DNA from: Kribbella pratensis
GTDB taxonomy: Bacteria; Actinomycetota; Actinomycetes; Propionibacteriales; Kribbellaceae
Direction: 5' to 3'
Assembly (NCBI RefSeq): GCF_004366075.1
Contig: NZ_SODU01000001.1
Span: forward strand, 1,116,001 to 1,180,000
Length of the DNA stretch: 64,000 nucleotides
In this document: piece by piece, positions 15,928 through 24,696 of the stretch
Position numbering within the stretch: position 1 is the first letter of the stretch
How the letters are laid out: every line of letters starts with the position of its first letter
Notes under the pieces: model-generated
Databases searched by the model: none
What the model was told of the DNA's origin: nothing
Seen by the model: only the letters and a program-made list of their open reading frames with translations
Position numbers and translations under genes: made by a program

Positions 15928-18900
15928 TCAGCCGCGGTCCTCGATGTCACCCTCCGTCTCAAGGACTGCGTTCCGCAGCGTCTCCAGCGCCTCGGCCGAC
16001 GGCTCCGCCCACAGCCCGCGCTGCGCCGCCTCCAGCAGCCGTTCCGCGATCCCGTGCCGTGCCCACGGGTTCGACTTGCGGAAGAACTCGGCCATCTCCG
16101 GATCGGCGACGTACTCCGTGGTCAGCGACTCGTACATCCAGTCGTCGACGACGCCCGCGGTCGCGTCGTACCCGAACAGGTAGTCCACGGTCGCGGCCAT
16201 CTCGAACGCGCCCTTGTACCCGTGCCGCCGCATCGCCGCCATCCACCGCGGGTTCACCACCCTCGCACGGAAGACCCGCTTCGCCTCCTCGTCCAAGGTC
16301 CGGGTCCGAACCTGTGCGGGTACGGCGGAGTCGCCGACGTACGCCTTCGGGTTGGCGCCGGTGAGGTGCCGCACCATCGCGATCATGCCGCCGTGGTACT
16401 GGAAGTAGTCGTCGGAGTCCATGATGTCGTGCTCGCGGGTGTCCGCGTTCTTCGCCGCGACCTGGATCCTGCCGTACGCGCGTTCCATCGAGCCGCGGGC
16501 CTCGGCGCCGTCGAGGTCCTTTCCGTACGCGTACCCGCCCCACACGGCGTACACCTCCGCCAACTCGGCGTCGGTACGCCAGTTCCGCGCGTCGACGAGC
16601 GGCAGCAGGCCGGCGCCGTACGAACCGGGCTTGGAGCCGAACACGCGAGCCGTCGACTGCCTCAGATCATTGCCCGCCGCAACGTCTGCCTCCACGTGCG
16701 CGCGCAAGTAGTTGCTCGCAGCATCCTCGTCCAGGGAGGCCACCGTCCGCACCGCCTCGTCCAGCAGCGCGACGACATGCGGGAACGCGTCCCGGAAGAA
16801 GCCGGAGATCCGGATCGTCACGTCGATCCGCGGCCGGCCGAGCTCCTCGAGACCGACCACTTCGAAGGTGGTGACGCGTCGTGAGGCCTCGTCCCAGACC
16901 GGGCGGCAGCCGAGCAGCCAGAGCACTTCGGCGAGGTCGTCGCCCTGCGTGCGCATGGCCGACGTACCCCAGACGGTGAGGCCGACGGATCGCGGCCACT
17001 CCCCGGTCTCTGCCTGGTGCCGCGCCAGCAGCGAGTCGGCGAGTGCGACGCCGACGTCCCAGGCGTTGCGGCTCGGGATCGCCTTCGGGTCGACCGCGTA
17101 GAAGTTGCGGCCGGTCGGCAGCACGTTCACCAGCCCGCGAGTCGGCGAGCCGGACGGCCCAGCCTCCACGAACCGCCCGTCCAACGCCCGCAGGACGTTC
17201 GCCAGCTCGTCACCCGTGCGTCCGAGCCGCGGGACGACTTCGGTTGCCGCGAAGGTGAGCGACGCCTCGACCTGCTCGGATGCGCGGCCCAGAACCTCGC
17301 CGACCACCACCGGGACCTTCGTCGCGTCCCAGCTCAGCGTCTCCATCCCCACCACGAGCTTCCGCGCAACCGCCTCCAGCAGATCGACCCCGTCCGCGCC
17401 ACTGACCGCCGGCAGATCGGCCAGCGTCGCGAGGTCGGCGAGGTCGGCGGCGGCCCCGGGGTTGGCAAGCAGTTCGGCCTCGTCCACTCCGAACGTGTCA
17501 CCCAGCGCCGCCCGCAGCCCGGGGATCGAGTACGAACCGCCCCACAGTTGCCGAGCGCGCAGTACGGCGAGCACCAGGTTGACCCGCGCCTCACCCTCCG
17601 GCGCCCCGCCCAGCACATGCAGCCCGTCGCGGATCTGCACGTCCTTGATCTCGCAGAGATACCCGTCCAGATGCAGGACGAATTCGTCGAACTCCTCGTC
17701 GTCCGGCTTCTCGGAAGTGTGCAGATCGTGGTGCAACTGCGCCGCCTGGATCAGCGTCCAGATCTGCGCGCGCAGCGTCGGCACCTTCTCCGGGTCGAGC
17801 GCCGACACCGTCGCGTACTCGTCGAGCAGATACTCCAGCTTCGCCATGTCGCCGTACGTCTCGGCCCGCGCCATCGGCGGCACCAGGTGGTCGACGATCG
17901 TCGCGTGCGCCCGCCGCTTCGCCTGCGTCCCCTCGCCCGGGTCGTTGACGATGAACGGATACACCATCGGCAGGTTCCCGAGTACGGCGTCGGGCGCGCA
18001 GCCGGCCGCCATCCCGATCCCCTTGCCCGGCAGCCATTCCAGCGTGCCGTGCTTCCCGAGATGTACGACGGCCTGCGCGCCGAACCCGCCCTCGTCGGGC
18101 GACGCCTCCAGCCAGCGGTACGCCGCCAGGTAGTGGTGCGACGGTGCCATGTCCGGGTCGTGGTAGATCGCGACCGGGTTCTCGCCGAAGCCACGCGGCG
18201 GCTGGATCATCAGCACCACGTTCCCGAACCGCAGCGCAGCGAGCGCGATCGCCGGCTCCTCACCGGACGTGTCGACGTACAACTCCCCCGGCGCCTCACC
18301 CCACGCCCCGGTCATTGCCTCCTGCAACGACTCTGGCACACGACCGAACCAGGTGGCGTACGTGGACAGCGGGACCTTGGCGACCGCGTTGGCCAACTGC
18401 TCGTCCGTCAGCCAGTCGACGTCGTGCCCGCCCGCCGCGATCAACCGGTGAATCAAGCCGTCCGCACCGTCCGCGCCCTGCAGCTCGCTCAGATCGAGGT
18501 CGCCCAGGTCGTATCCGGCGTCCTTCAACTGCCCGAGCAGGACGACGGCCGACGCCGGCGTGTCCAGCCCGACAGCGTTCCCGATCCGCGCATGCTTGGT
18601 CGGGTACGACGACAACACGAGCGCGATCCGCTTCTCGGCCGGCGGAACGTGCCGCAGCCGGGCATGCGCGACCGCGATCCCGGCCAGCCGCGCGCACCGC
18701 TCCGCATCCGGCGCATAACGCGCCAGACCATCGGCGTCGTACGCCTTGAACGAGAACGGGATCGTGATCAGCCGACCGTCGAACTCCGGAATCGCCACCT
18801 GCGTGGCGGCGTCCAGCGGGCTCACGGCGGCGTCGCTCTCCACCCACTGCTCGCGGGTCGAGGTGAGTGCGAGGCCCTGGATCAACGGGATGTCGAGCGA

Positions 18901-19629
18901 CGCCAGGGCGCCCGCGTCCCACGCATCATCCGCACCGCCCGCGCTCGCGTTCGCCGCCACCGCACCGCCCGCGGCGAGAAGCGTGGTGACCAGCACGTCG
19001 CACTTCCGCAGCAGATCGAAGAGCTCGACGTTCTCGGCCGGGTCGAGCCCGCGAAGAGTCCCGCAGTACACGGGAATTGGTTGCGCGCCGGCCTCGGCGA
19101 CCGCCGCCGCGAGCGCGTCGACGAAGGCGGTGTTCCCGGAGATCTCGTGCGCGCGGTAGTACACGATCCCGACCACGGGCCGATCGTCGTCGACGAAGGA
19201 TCCACGGACGCCGTACGCCGGGAGCGCGCGTGGGGGATCGAACTCGTCGCCGGTCAGCAGCAGCGTGTCCCGCAGGAAGCCGGCCAGGTTGCGGAGGTTG
19301 TCCGCGCCGCCCTCACGCAGGTAGGCGAGCGCCTCGGTGACCGCACCGGCGGGCACGGTCGACAGCGACATCAACTCGGCGTCCGGCGCGGCCTCACCGC
19401 TCACGACAACCGTGGGCTTCCCCGAGGCGAGGACCGCGTCGAGCCCGTCCTCCCACGCGCGGCGCCCACCGAGCAGCCGGACGACGACGATCTCGGCGTC
19501 GTCGAGCAGTGGTTCGAGACCGGCGAGGTCGAGCCGGGCCGGGTTCGCAACGCTCCACCCGGCATCGGCCGCGGCGGCCGCCAGCAGGTCGGTGTCGGCA
19601 GTGGACAGCAACAACAGCTTCGCAGGCAT
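15928..19629 (-). CDS. cobN: Cobaltochelatase large subunit CobN
   Basis: A 1233-residue CobN/ChlH-type chelatase subunit, of normal length for the family, which binds the corrin substrate for cobalt insertion. The N-terminal domain starts LLLLSTADTDLLAA. Family motifs include VGIVYYRAHEISGNTAF, VLSSYPTKHARIGNAVGLDT, VVHLGKHGTLEWLPGKG, YPFIVNDPGEGTQAKRRAHA, RNFYAVDPKAIPSRNAWDVG and FQYHGGMIAMVRHLTG. The ATG at 19629 follows an AAAGGAAC Shine-Dalgarno site; the longer open frame is riboswitch sequence. It should act with the fused ChlI-ChlD subunit at 8.7-11.0 kb. surE follows 12 bases later. Confidence 0.96.
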   Translation of the reverse strand: MPAKLLLLSTADTDLLAAAAADAGWSVANPARLDLAGLEPLLDDAEIVVVRLLGGRRAWEDGLDAVLASGKPTVVVSGEAAPDAELMSLSTVPAGAVTEALAYLREGGADNLRNLAGFLRDTLLLTGDEFDPPRALPAYGVRGSFVDDDRPVVGIVYYRAHEISGNTAFVDALAAAVAEAGAQPIPVYCGTLRGLDPAENVELFDLLRKCDVLVTTLLAAGGAVAANASAGGADDAWDAGALASLDIPLIQGLALTSTREQWVESDAAVSPLDAATQVAIPEFDGRLITIPFSFKAYDADGLARYAPDAERCARLAGIAVAHARLRHVPPAEKRIALVLSSYPTKHARIGNAVGLDTPASAVVLLGQLKDAGYDLGDLDLSELQGADGADGLIHRLIAAGGHDVDWLTDEQLANAVAKVPLSTYATWFGRVPESLQEAMTGAWGEAPGELYVDTSGEEPAIALAALRFGNVVLMIQPPRGFGENPVAIYHDPDMAPSHHYLAAYRWLEASPDEGGFGAQAVVHLGKHGTLEWLPGKGIGMAAGCAPDAVLGNLPMVYPFIVNDPGEGTQAKRRAHATIVDHLVPPMARAETYGDMAKLEYLLDEYATVSALDPEKVPTLRAQIWTLIQAAQLHHDLHTSEKPDDEEFDEFVLHLDGYLCEIKDVQIRDGLHVLGGAPEGEARVNLVLAVLRARQLWGGSYSIPGLRAALGDTFGVDEAELLANPGAAADLADLATLADLPAVSGADGVDLLEAVARKLVVGMETLSWDATKVPVVVGEVLGRASEQVEASLTFAATEVVPRLGRTGDELANVLRALDGRFVEAGPSGSPTRGLVNVLPTGRNFYAVDPKAIPSRNAWDVGVALADSLLARHQAETGEWPRSVGLTVWGTSAMRTQGDDLAEVLWLLGCRPVWDEASRRVTTFEVVGLEELGRPRIDVTIRISGFFRDAFPHVVALLDEAVRTVASLDEDAASNYLRAHVEADVAAGNDLRQSTARVFGSKPGSYGAGLLPLVDARNWRTDAELAEVYAVWGGYAYGKDLDGAEARGSMERAYGRIQVAAKNADTREHDIMDSDDYFQYHGGMIAMVRHLTGANPKAYVGDSAVPAQVRTRTLDEEAKRVFRARVVNPRWMAAMRRHGYKGAFEMAATVDYLFGYDATAGVVDDWMYESLTTEYVADPEMAEFFRKSNPWARHGIAERLLEAAQRGLWAEPSAEALETLRNAVLETEGDIEDRG

Positions 19630-19639
19630 GCGCACGCGT

Positions 19640-19765
19640 TCCTTTCCGGGGTATCCACGCCCCGACTTCAGGTACGACGGCGGCAGTTCCTGACTCCCCT
19701 TCACGGGTCACAGTGGCGGGACCGCCCCGGACTCACACCGGGTTCCTGCTGATGCCGTCGATTGA
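19640..19765 (-). promoter_or_regulatory. Cobalamin riboswitch upstream of cobN
   Basis: On the minus strand the leader shows AACCCGGTGTGAGTCCGG, GCGGTCCCGCCACTGT (B12 box, complement of 19710-19717), GTCAGGAACTGCCGCCGTC, and then the hairpin CGGGG(CGTGGAT)ACCCCG just before the Shine-Dalgarno site of cobN. The core is identical over about 28 bases to the riboswitch at 11.1 kb, and the terminal hairpin keeps the same loop. Translational repression by adenosylcobalamin is expected. Boundaries are approximate. Confidence 0.93.
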
Positions 19766-19941
19766 CGCCGCGACTCTATCCGACGTCCCCGGGCGGCACA
19801 TGCAGAGCCAACGCTTGATGCTTGACCGCACTGGACCCCGGGTGTAGTCCGGGCAGAGAGGGCTTGAGCCGCTGACCCCCTCCAGCAGCGCACATCGTTG
19901 CTTCAGCGCAAGTCGTTCGACTTCGACTGAAGGAGACTCCT

Positions 19942-21210
19942 GTGCGCTTCAATCACACGCTTGCCACGTCCGTCGTCCTGGTCGCCGGACTCGCCGGCTC
20001 GGCCGTCACGGTTCCGGCCGACGCTTCGGCACACCACTCCGATCCGGCGGTCGTCACCACCTGGAACACGATTGCCACCCGCACCATCTTCACCGAGAAC
20101 GCCACTCCGGTCCCGGTCTCCACGCTGTACTTCGGCTTCGTCTCGATCGCCGTGTACGACGCGGTGGTGGCGATCGAGGGGCGCTACCGGCCGTACCTGC
20201 GACAACCGTCGGTCCACGGCAGGGCGTCGACGGAAGCAGCGGCCGCCACTGCGGCGTACCGCGTCCTGAGCCATTACTTCCCCGCCTCCGCTTCGAATCT
20301 CGCGTCTGACTACGCCACCTCGCTCAGCGGCATCCCCGACGGTTCCGCGAAGAGTCGTGGGCAGCGAGTCGGCGAGGCCGCGGCGGCGTCGCTGATCGCG
20401 GCGCGGACGAACGACGGGCGTGGCGCGCCCATCACTCTCGATGTCACCCCTGCCCCGGGTGTGTGGCGTCCGACGCCGGAACTGTTCGCGCCGATGCTCG
20501 CTCCCTGGCTCGGCTTCGTGCGACCCCTCGCGCTGAAGTCGCCGACCCAGGTGCGGCTGCCCGGTCCCGACCCGATCACGTCGAAGGCCTACGCCCGTGA
20601 CTTCGCCGAGGTGAAGGCGATGGGCGCCGCCGTGGGTTCGTCCCGCACCCCTGAGCAGACCCAGACCGCGCTGTTCTGGAACGCGCCCGTGCCCGTGCAG
20701 TACAACGCGGCGTTACGGGACCGAACGACGAGCAGCGGAATGGACATCGTCCGGACCGCGCGCGCCTTCGCGCTCCTCAACACCGGTACCGCCGACGCGG
20801 TGATCGGCTGCTGGCGGGCGAAATACGACTACGCGTACTGGCGTCCGATCACTGCGATCCGGCTGGCGGACACCGACGGGAATCCCGCGACCGCGGCCGA
20901 TCCCAGCTGGAGCCCGCTGGTCGCGACACCGCCGTACCCGGAATATGTGAGCGGGCACGCCTGCCTCACCGGCGCCGCATCGGAGACGTTCAGCAGGCTC
21001 TTCGGAGCGCGCTCGATCGATATCGACGTCTCGTCCTCGGTCACCGGGACGAGCCGCCACTACGCCACCGCGGCGGCCCTGGACGCGGAAACCAAGAACG
21101 CCAGGATCTGGCTGGGGCTGCACTTCCGGCAGGCGATGGACGACGGCAACCGGCTCGGGCACCGCACCTCCACCTGGATCGCGACCCACGAGTTCCTGCC
21201 CGTGCACTGA
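19942..21210 (+). CDS. Secreted vanadium-dependent haloperoxidase-like PAP2 protein
   Basis: A 422-residue protein with a Sec signal (VVLVAGLAGSAVTVPADASA). It has the acid-phosphatase/haloperoxidase core: KYDYAYWRPITAIR (Lys and Arg of the oxyanion pocket), YPEYVSGHACLTGAAS (SGH motif), and ARIWLGLHFRQAMDDGNRLG, where the family often has Arg-x-x-x-Gly-x-His-(F/Y). The active-site His and Arg are visible. Bacterial members may halogenate or only act as phosphatases. GTG at 19942 follows AAGGAGAC. A palindrome AAGTCG-TT-CGACTT (19910-19923) just upstream could be an operator. It converges on the DUF3500 gene. Confidence 0.82.
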   Translation: MRFNHTLATSVVLVAGLAGSAVTVPADASAHHSDPAVVTTWNTIATRTIFTENATPVPVSTLYFGFVSIAVYDAVVAIEGRYRPYLRQPSVHGRASTEAAAATAAYRVLSHYFPASASNLASDYATSLSGIPDGSAKSRGQRVGEAAAASLIAARTNDGRGAPITLDVTPAPGVWRPTPELFAPMLAPWLGFVRPLALKSPTQVRLPGPDPITSKAYARDFAEVKAMGAAVGSSRTPEQTQTALFWNAPVPVQYNAALRDRTTSSGMDIVRTARAFALLNTGTADAVIGCWRAKYDYAYWRPITAIRLADTDGNPATAADPSWSPLVATPPYPEYVSGHACLTGAASETFSRLFGARSIDIDVSSSVTGTSRHYATAAALDAETKNARIWLGLHFRQAMDDGNRLGHRTSTWIATHEFLPVH

Positions 21211-21215
21211 ACCAG

Positions 21216-22193
21216 TCAGCGGTGCATGGCGTAGTGGGCTGCCAGGAGGTCCATGCCCCAGTCGTTGCGCAGGTCTCGCCAGACCGAGTGGATGTGGTTG
21301 GCGTTGTCCTGGGTGTTGTCGTACTCGGCGAGGAAGGTGGGGCCGGCGATCGAGTAGTAGTGGCCGTGGCCGATGCCCCGCTGGGTCGCGCCGGCCCAGG
21401 CGAAGGTCAGGCGCTCGATCCCCTGCTCGGTGATGTCGTTCCACGTCTGCAACCCGATCGGCCCGGCGGCGCGGCCGACGTACTGACCGATGAGGAGGCT
21501 GAGGAGCTGGCGCTGGTCCTCGTTCATGTCGCCGTACGCCAGGCCGCGGTGCAGCAGCGACGGGTCGGCGACCGGGTCGTGGCGGGTCAGGATGTCGTCG
21601 GGCGCCGCGTCCGAGACGAGGGCGACTTCGAGCTGGGCCGGCTCGAGGGCGTGCAGGAGCTGGAAGCCGAGATCCTGTTCGGCCGCCAGGAACCGTCGCC
21701 CGGCGTGCGGCCCGGACAGGACCTCCGCGGGATTCGACCCGAAGAACTGCGGGGTGAACGAGATCGCACCGTCCACCAGAGTCACGTGCAGCGCCAGATG
21801 GTGACCGTTCAGCCGCCAGGCCCACGGCCCGGTCCCGGCGGGGTCGCCGAGCACGCGGAGGTAGTAGCGGTCGCCGACCGTCGACCCTTCCCATCCCCCG
21901 GTCTCCGCGACCTCCACCGGATCACTGAGATCGCGGACGATGATCTCGGCCGCCATCACGGCGCGGAAATCGGCCAGACCGCGCTTGCTGTAGACGAGTT
22001 CGAGCAGGCGGACGACGAGGGCCTCCTGCTCCGCCGACAGCTCGGTCAGCGGCAGGCCCGGAACAGCACCGGGCAGGTAGGTCCAGGTCTGGTGATCGGG
22101 GGTGTTGAACGGCGCCGAGATCTTGTTCAGCTGCTCCGGCGTCAGCGCGTCCAGCAGGTCCTGGGTTGCCGCGCGGATCTGGTCCACCACCAT
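21216..22193 (-). CDS. DUF3500 domain protein
   Basis: A 325-residue protein matching DUF3500, seen in LNGHHLALHVTLVDGAISFTPQFFGSNP, the conserved RFLAAEQDLGF, and the C-terminal TFAWAGATQRGIGHGHYYSI and GPTFLAEYDNTQDNANHIHS. The His-rich stretches suggest metal binding. No signal peptide is seen. I chose the ATG at 22193 because it has a GGGAG Shine-Dalgarno site; a GTG at 22223 is possible. The function of the family is unknown. It converges on the haloperoxidase-like gene with a 5-base gap and lies 36 bases downstream of the histidine phosphatase gene, so it may end the cbiB transcript. Confidence 0.82.
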   Translation of the reverse strand: MVVDQIRAATQDLLDALTPEQLNKISAPFNTPDHQTWTYLPGAVPGLPLTELSAEQEALVVRLLELVYSKRGLADFRAVMAAEIIVRDLSDPVEVAETGGWEGSTVGDRYYLRVLGDPAGTGPWAWRLNGHHLALHVTLVDGAISFTPQFFGSNPAEVLSGPHAGRRFLAAEQDLGFQLLHALEPAQLEVALVSDAAPDDILTRHDPVADPSLLHRGLAYGDMNEDQRQLLSLLIGQYVGRAAGPIGLQTWNDITEQGIERLTFAWAGATQRGIGHGHYYSIAGPTFLAEYDNTQDNANHIHSVWRDLRNDWGMDLLAAHYAMHR

Positions 22194-22229
22194 GCGATCA
22201 CTCCCGTCGAGTAGCCCTCCCACAGGACC

Positions 22230-22910
22230 CTACAACCAGGCCGAGCGTTCGCGTTCCGTCGGTTGGTAGGCGGCCCACTGTTCGAACGGGCGGTCCAGCT
22301 TGTAGCGGAAGTCCGGTTGCCGGAGCAGAACGCGGGTTTCCGCATTGGCCGGGTTTCGCAGTGACTCGAAGAACCGCACCGACCAGTGGAACCAGCGCAT
22401 GCAGAACAGCCGCATCGTGAGCCCGTGCGACACCAGCAGCACGTTGCGCGGCGCGTTCGGTTTCTCGAAGTCGCGGTGCATGGTCTCGAGGAACGTCGAC
22501 ACCCGGTCGTACACATCCGAACCGGACTCACCGTGCGTGAACCGGTAGAAGAAGTGCCCGAACGAGTCGCGCAACTGCTCCTGCCGCTCGATGTCCTCCG
22601 TGTCCTGGAGGTTGGCCCAGTCCTGCTCCCGAAGCCGCGGCTCCTCCCGCGGTACGCCGATCAAGTCGTCCAGCCCGAGCGAGTCCAGCGTCTGCCGCGC
22701 CCGCAGGTACGGCGACACGTACACGCGGACCGGCTCGTTCTCGAACAGCTCCCGAAGCTCCCGCCCCGCCTTGCCCGCCTGCTCGTGTCCCAGGGCCGTC
22801 AGCGGAACCGCGTGGTCGGGAGTGCGTTCGTAGATCGTCTTGTCCAGGTTCGCCTCGGACTCGCCGTGCCGGATCAACGCGATCCGCATCGGACGATGCG
22901 TCAACTCCAT
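22230..22910 (-). CDS. Histidine phosphatase (phosphoglycerate-mutase-like); candidate CobC
   Basis: A 226-residue histidine phosphatase. The catalytic RHGES lies at residues 14-18 (LIRHGESEANLD). VSPYLRARQTLDSLG supplies the phosphate-pocket Arg, and VLLVSHGLTMRLF carries the second catalytic His. The ATG at 22910 has a GGGGAAG Shine-Dalgarno site and overlaps the cbiB stop by ten bases, so it is translationally coupled to cobalamin synthesis. Alpha-ribazole phosphatase (CobC) belongs to this superfamily and no other CobC is in the window, so that role is possible. Sequence alone does not separate it from general sugar-phosphate phosphatases. Confidence 0.83.
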   Translation of the reverse strand: MELTHRPMRIALIRHGESEANLDKTIYERTPDHAVPLTALGHEQAGKAGRELRELFENEPVRVYVSPYLRARQTLDSLGLDDLIGVPREEPRLREQDWANLQDTEDIERQEQLRDSFGHFFYRFTHGESGSDVYDRVSTFLETMHRDFEKPNAPRNVLLVSHGLTMRLFCMRWFHWSVRFFESLRNPANAETRVLLRQPDFRYKLDRPFEQWAAYQPTERERSAWL

Positions 22911-23824
22911 CGCTTCCCCTTCCCCCCGATCGCTGCGGCCAGTACCGCCGCTGCCGTCCCGACCCACCGTGCGAGTGCCGCCGTACGCCGGACATCGGCG
23001 ACCGTCGGCGCCGGACCGTCGCCCAGCGTGCCGCGATCCTCCGCGTAGGTCCCGTAGCTGTTCGTCCCACCGAGCGTCAGCCCGAGCGCCCCAGCGAACG
23101 CCGCCTCGACCGGCCCGGCGTTCGGGCTCGGATGCTTCGGCGCATCCCGCCGCCAGACGCGCGTCGTCTCCTGCACCCGACCCGCCACGAGGCCGGTCAG
23201 CAGCGCGCACACCCGCGCCGGCAACAGGTTCAGTACGTCGTCCAACCGCGCAGACGCCCACCCGAAGTTCAGGTACTTCGGTGACTTGTAGCCGACCATC
23301 GCGTCCAGCGTGTTCGCGGCGCGATACCCGAGCAGACCGGGCACGCCGAGGACCCCGCCCCAGAGCAGTGGCGCGACGCATGCGTCCGATGTGTTCTCGG
23401 CGAGCGACTCGACCGTCGCCCGGGCCAGCTCGTCGGCCTCGAGGTCGGTCGCGTCGCGAGCGCACAGGTGGCTCAGCCGGTCACGCGCCGCCGGGATGTC
23501 CTTCTCCTCCAGCAAGGCGGCCATCGTTTCGGCCTCGCGGTCGAGGCTGCGGGCGCCGAGAACGGCCCACGTGGCGGCGGCAGTGACTGCGGCGTGCAGG
23601 ATCGGATGCCGACGGGTGAGCCGCTCGGCCGCGAGGCCCAGAACCGTCGCGCCTCCGACGAGAACCGCGGTGTGGACAGTGCCGTTGACGCGCGAATCGG
23701 CGTACAGGTGCTTCTCGAGGCGGGCAGCGGTCTGGCCGAAGCCGGCGACCGGGTGGAAGCGGCGGGGGTCGCCGACGAGCCGGTCGGCCGCGAAGCCGAT
23801 AAGAAGACCGATTGCCCGTGACAC
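22901..23824 (-). CDS. cbiB: Adenosylcobinamide-phosphate synthase (CbiB/CobD)
   Basis: A 307-residue inner-membrane enzyme that attaches aminopropanol or its phosphate to adenosylcobyric acid. The opening RAIGLLIGFAADRLVGDPRR and HPVAGFG is diagnostic, as are ARATVESLAENTSDACVAPL, YRAANTLDAMVGYKSPKYLN and GWASARLDDVLNLLPAR. Four to five hydrophobic spans are visible. I chose the GTG at 23824 because the frame further upstream is antisense to the serine hydrolase. Actinobacterial and alpha-proteobacterial naming uses cobD for the same enzyme. It overlaps the histidine phosphatase downstream and is divergent from the serine hydrolase operon. Confidence 0.94.
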   Translation of the reverse strand: MSRAIGLLIGFAADRLVGDPRRFHPVAGFGQTAARLEKHLYADSRVNGTVHTAVLVGGATVLGLAAERLTRRHPILHAAVTAAATWAVLGARSLDREAETMAALLEEKDIPAARDRLSHLCARDATDLEADELARATVESLAENTSDACVAPLLWGGVLGVPGLLGYRAANTLDAMVGYKSPKYLNFGWASARLDDVLNLLPARVCALLTGLVAGRVQETTRVWRRDAPKHPSPNAGPVEAAFAGALGLTLGGTNSYGTYAEDRGTLGDGPAPTVADVRRTAALARWVGTAAAVLAAAIGGKGKRWS

Positions 23825-23868
23825 CCTCGGCAGTCTGCCAGGTCCGAGGCTGTGATTGGGTGAGCGGC

Positions 23869-24696
23869 ATGGGAATCGCGGAGCTGCTGCGGCAGGTCGA
23901 CGGGGCCGGTGAGTTCGGGGTCTGGCTGGGCCGGTTGGACGGTACGCCGGTGTTCGTGCGCGAGGCGGAGCGCGCGCACTACTCCGCGAGCACGATGAAG
24001 CTGCCGGTGGCGATGGCGATGATGCGCAAGGTCGAGGCGGGTGAGCTGGCGATCTTCCAGCCGGTGGCCGTGCACAACGACTTCGAGTCCGCGGCCGGTG
24101 GCCGGTTCGGCGTGAACCCGGCGGAGGACGAGGCACCGAAGACCTGGGAGCAGCTGGGCAAGAAGGTGCCGCTCAACTGGTTGGCGACCGAGATGATCAC
24201 CCGGTCCAGCAACCTGGCGACCGACCTGGTGCTCGAGCAGGTCGGGATCGCGGCCGCCCACGCCGCCCTGGCCGAGTCGACCTTGCCCAGCTCGCCCGCG
24301 CCGGAGTCCAGGATCCAGCGCGGGATCGACGACGTCCCCGCCGCCCGCGCCGGGATCAGCAACCTGATGAGCCCGGCCGGCCTGGCCGGGGTCCTCGTTG
24401 CGGTAGGCAACCAGCAGGGCGAGCACGGCGAATACCTGCGCGAACTGCTGGCGTCCAACCGGTGGAACGGCGAGATCCCCGCGCTGCTGCCGAAGGGGAC
24501 GCGCGTCGAGCACAAGAACGGCTGGGACAGCCGGATCCGGCACGACGGCGGCATCGTTCGCCCGAAGGACGCCGACCCGTTCGTGCTCGTCGTGTGTACG
24601 ACGTCCGAGCTGCCGGACACCGAGGCACAGCAACTGATCGCGTCGATCGCACTCGAGGCCTGGAACCACCGGCACAACCTGGAGGCAGTGCGGTGA
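23869..24696 (+). CDS. Class A beta-lactamase-like serine hydrolase
   Basis: A 275-residue member of the penicillin-binding/beta-lactamase fold. The nucleophile motif SxxK is Ser41-Thr-Met-Lys44 (HYSASTMKLPVAMAM). An SDN-like element is RSSN (MITRSSNLATDLVLEQ), and the KTG position reads Lys-Asn-Gly (VEHKNGWDS). No signal peptide is present, which is odd for a beta-lactamase and suggests a cytosolic peptidase. Its stop overlaps the start of the dipeptide epimerase (GTGA at 24693-24696), and the third gene is NlpC/P60. The set resembles murein-peptide recycling, where it could cleave D-amino-acid peptides. Start choice (ATG 23869 or GTG 23860) is uncertain. Confidence 0.8.
   Translation: MGIAELLRQVDGAGEFGVWLGRLDGTPVFVREAERAHYSASTMKLPVAMAMMRKVEAGELAIFQPVAVHNDFESAAGGRFGVNPAEDEAPKTWEQLGKKVPLNWLATEMITRSSNLATDLVLEQVGIAAAHAALAESTLPSSPAPESRIQRGIDDVPAARAGISNLMSPAGLAGVLVAVGNQQGEHGEYLRELLASNRWNGEIPALLPKGTRVEHKNGWDSRIRHDGGIVRPKDADPFVLVVCTTSELPDTEAQQLIASIALEAWNHRHNLEAVR

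Noticed and set aside
19630..19704. N-terminal extension of CobN (25 residues)
   Set aside because: It is riboswitch and Shine-Dalgarno sequence; the ATG at 19629 gives the family N-terminus.
17017..19752. Long plus-strand open frame of about 911 codons
   Set aside because: It is antisense to cobN. Its Arg/Pro/Gln/Asp-rich composition is what GC-rich codon bias produces on the opposite strand, and no domain is seen.
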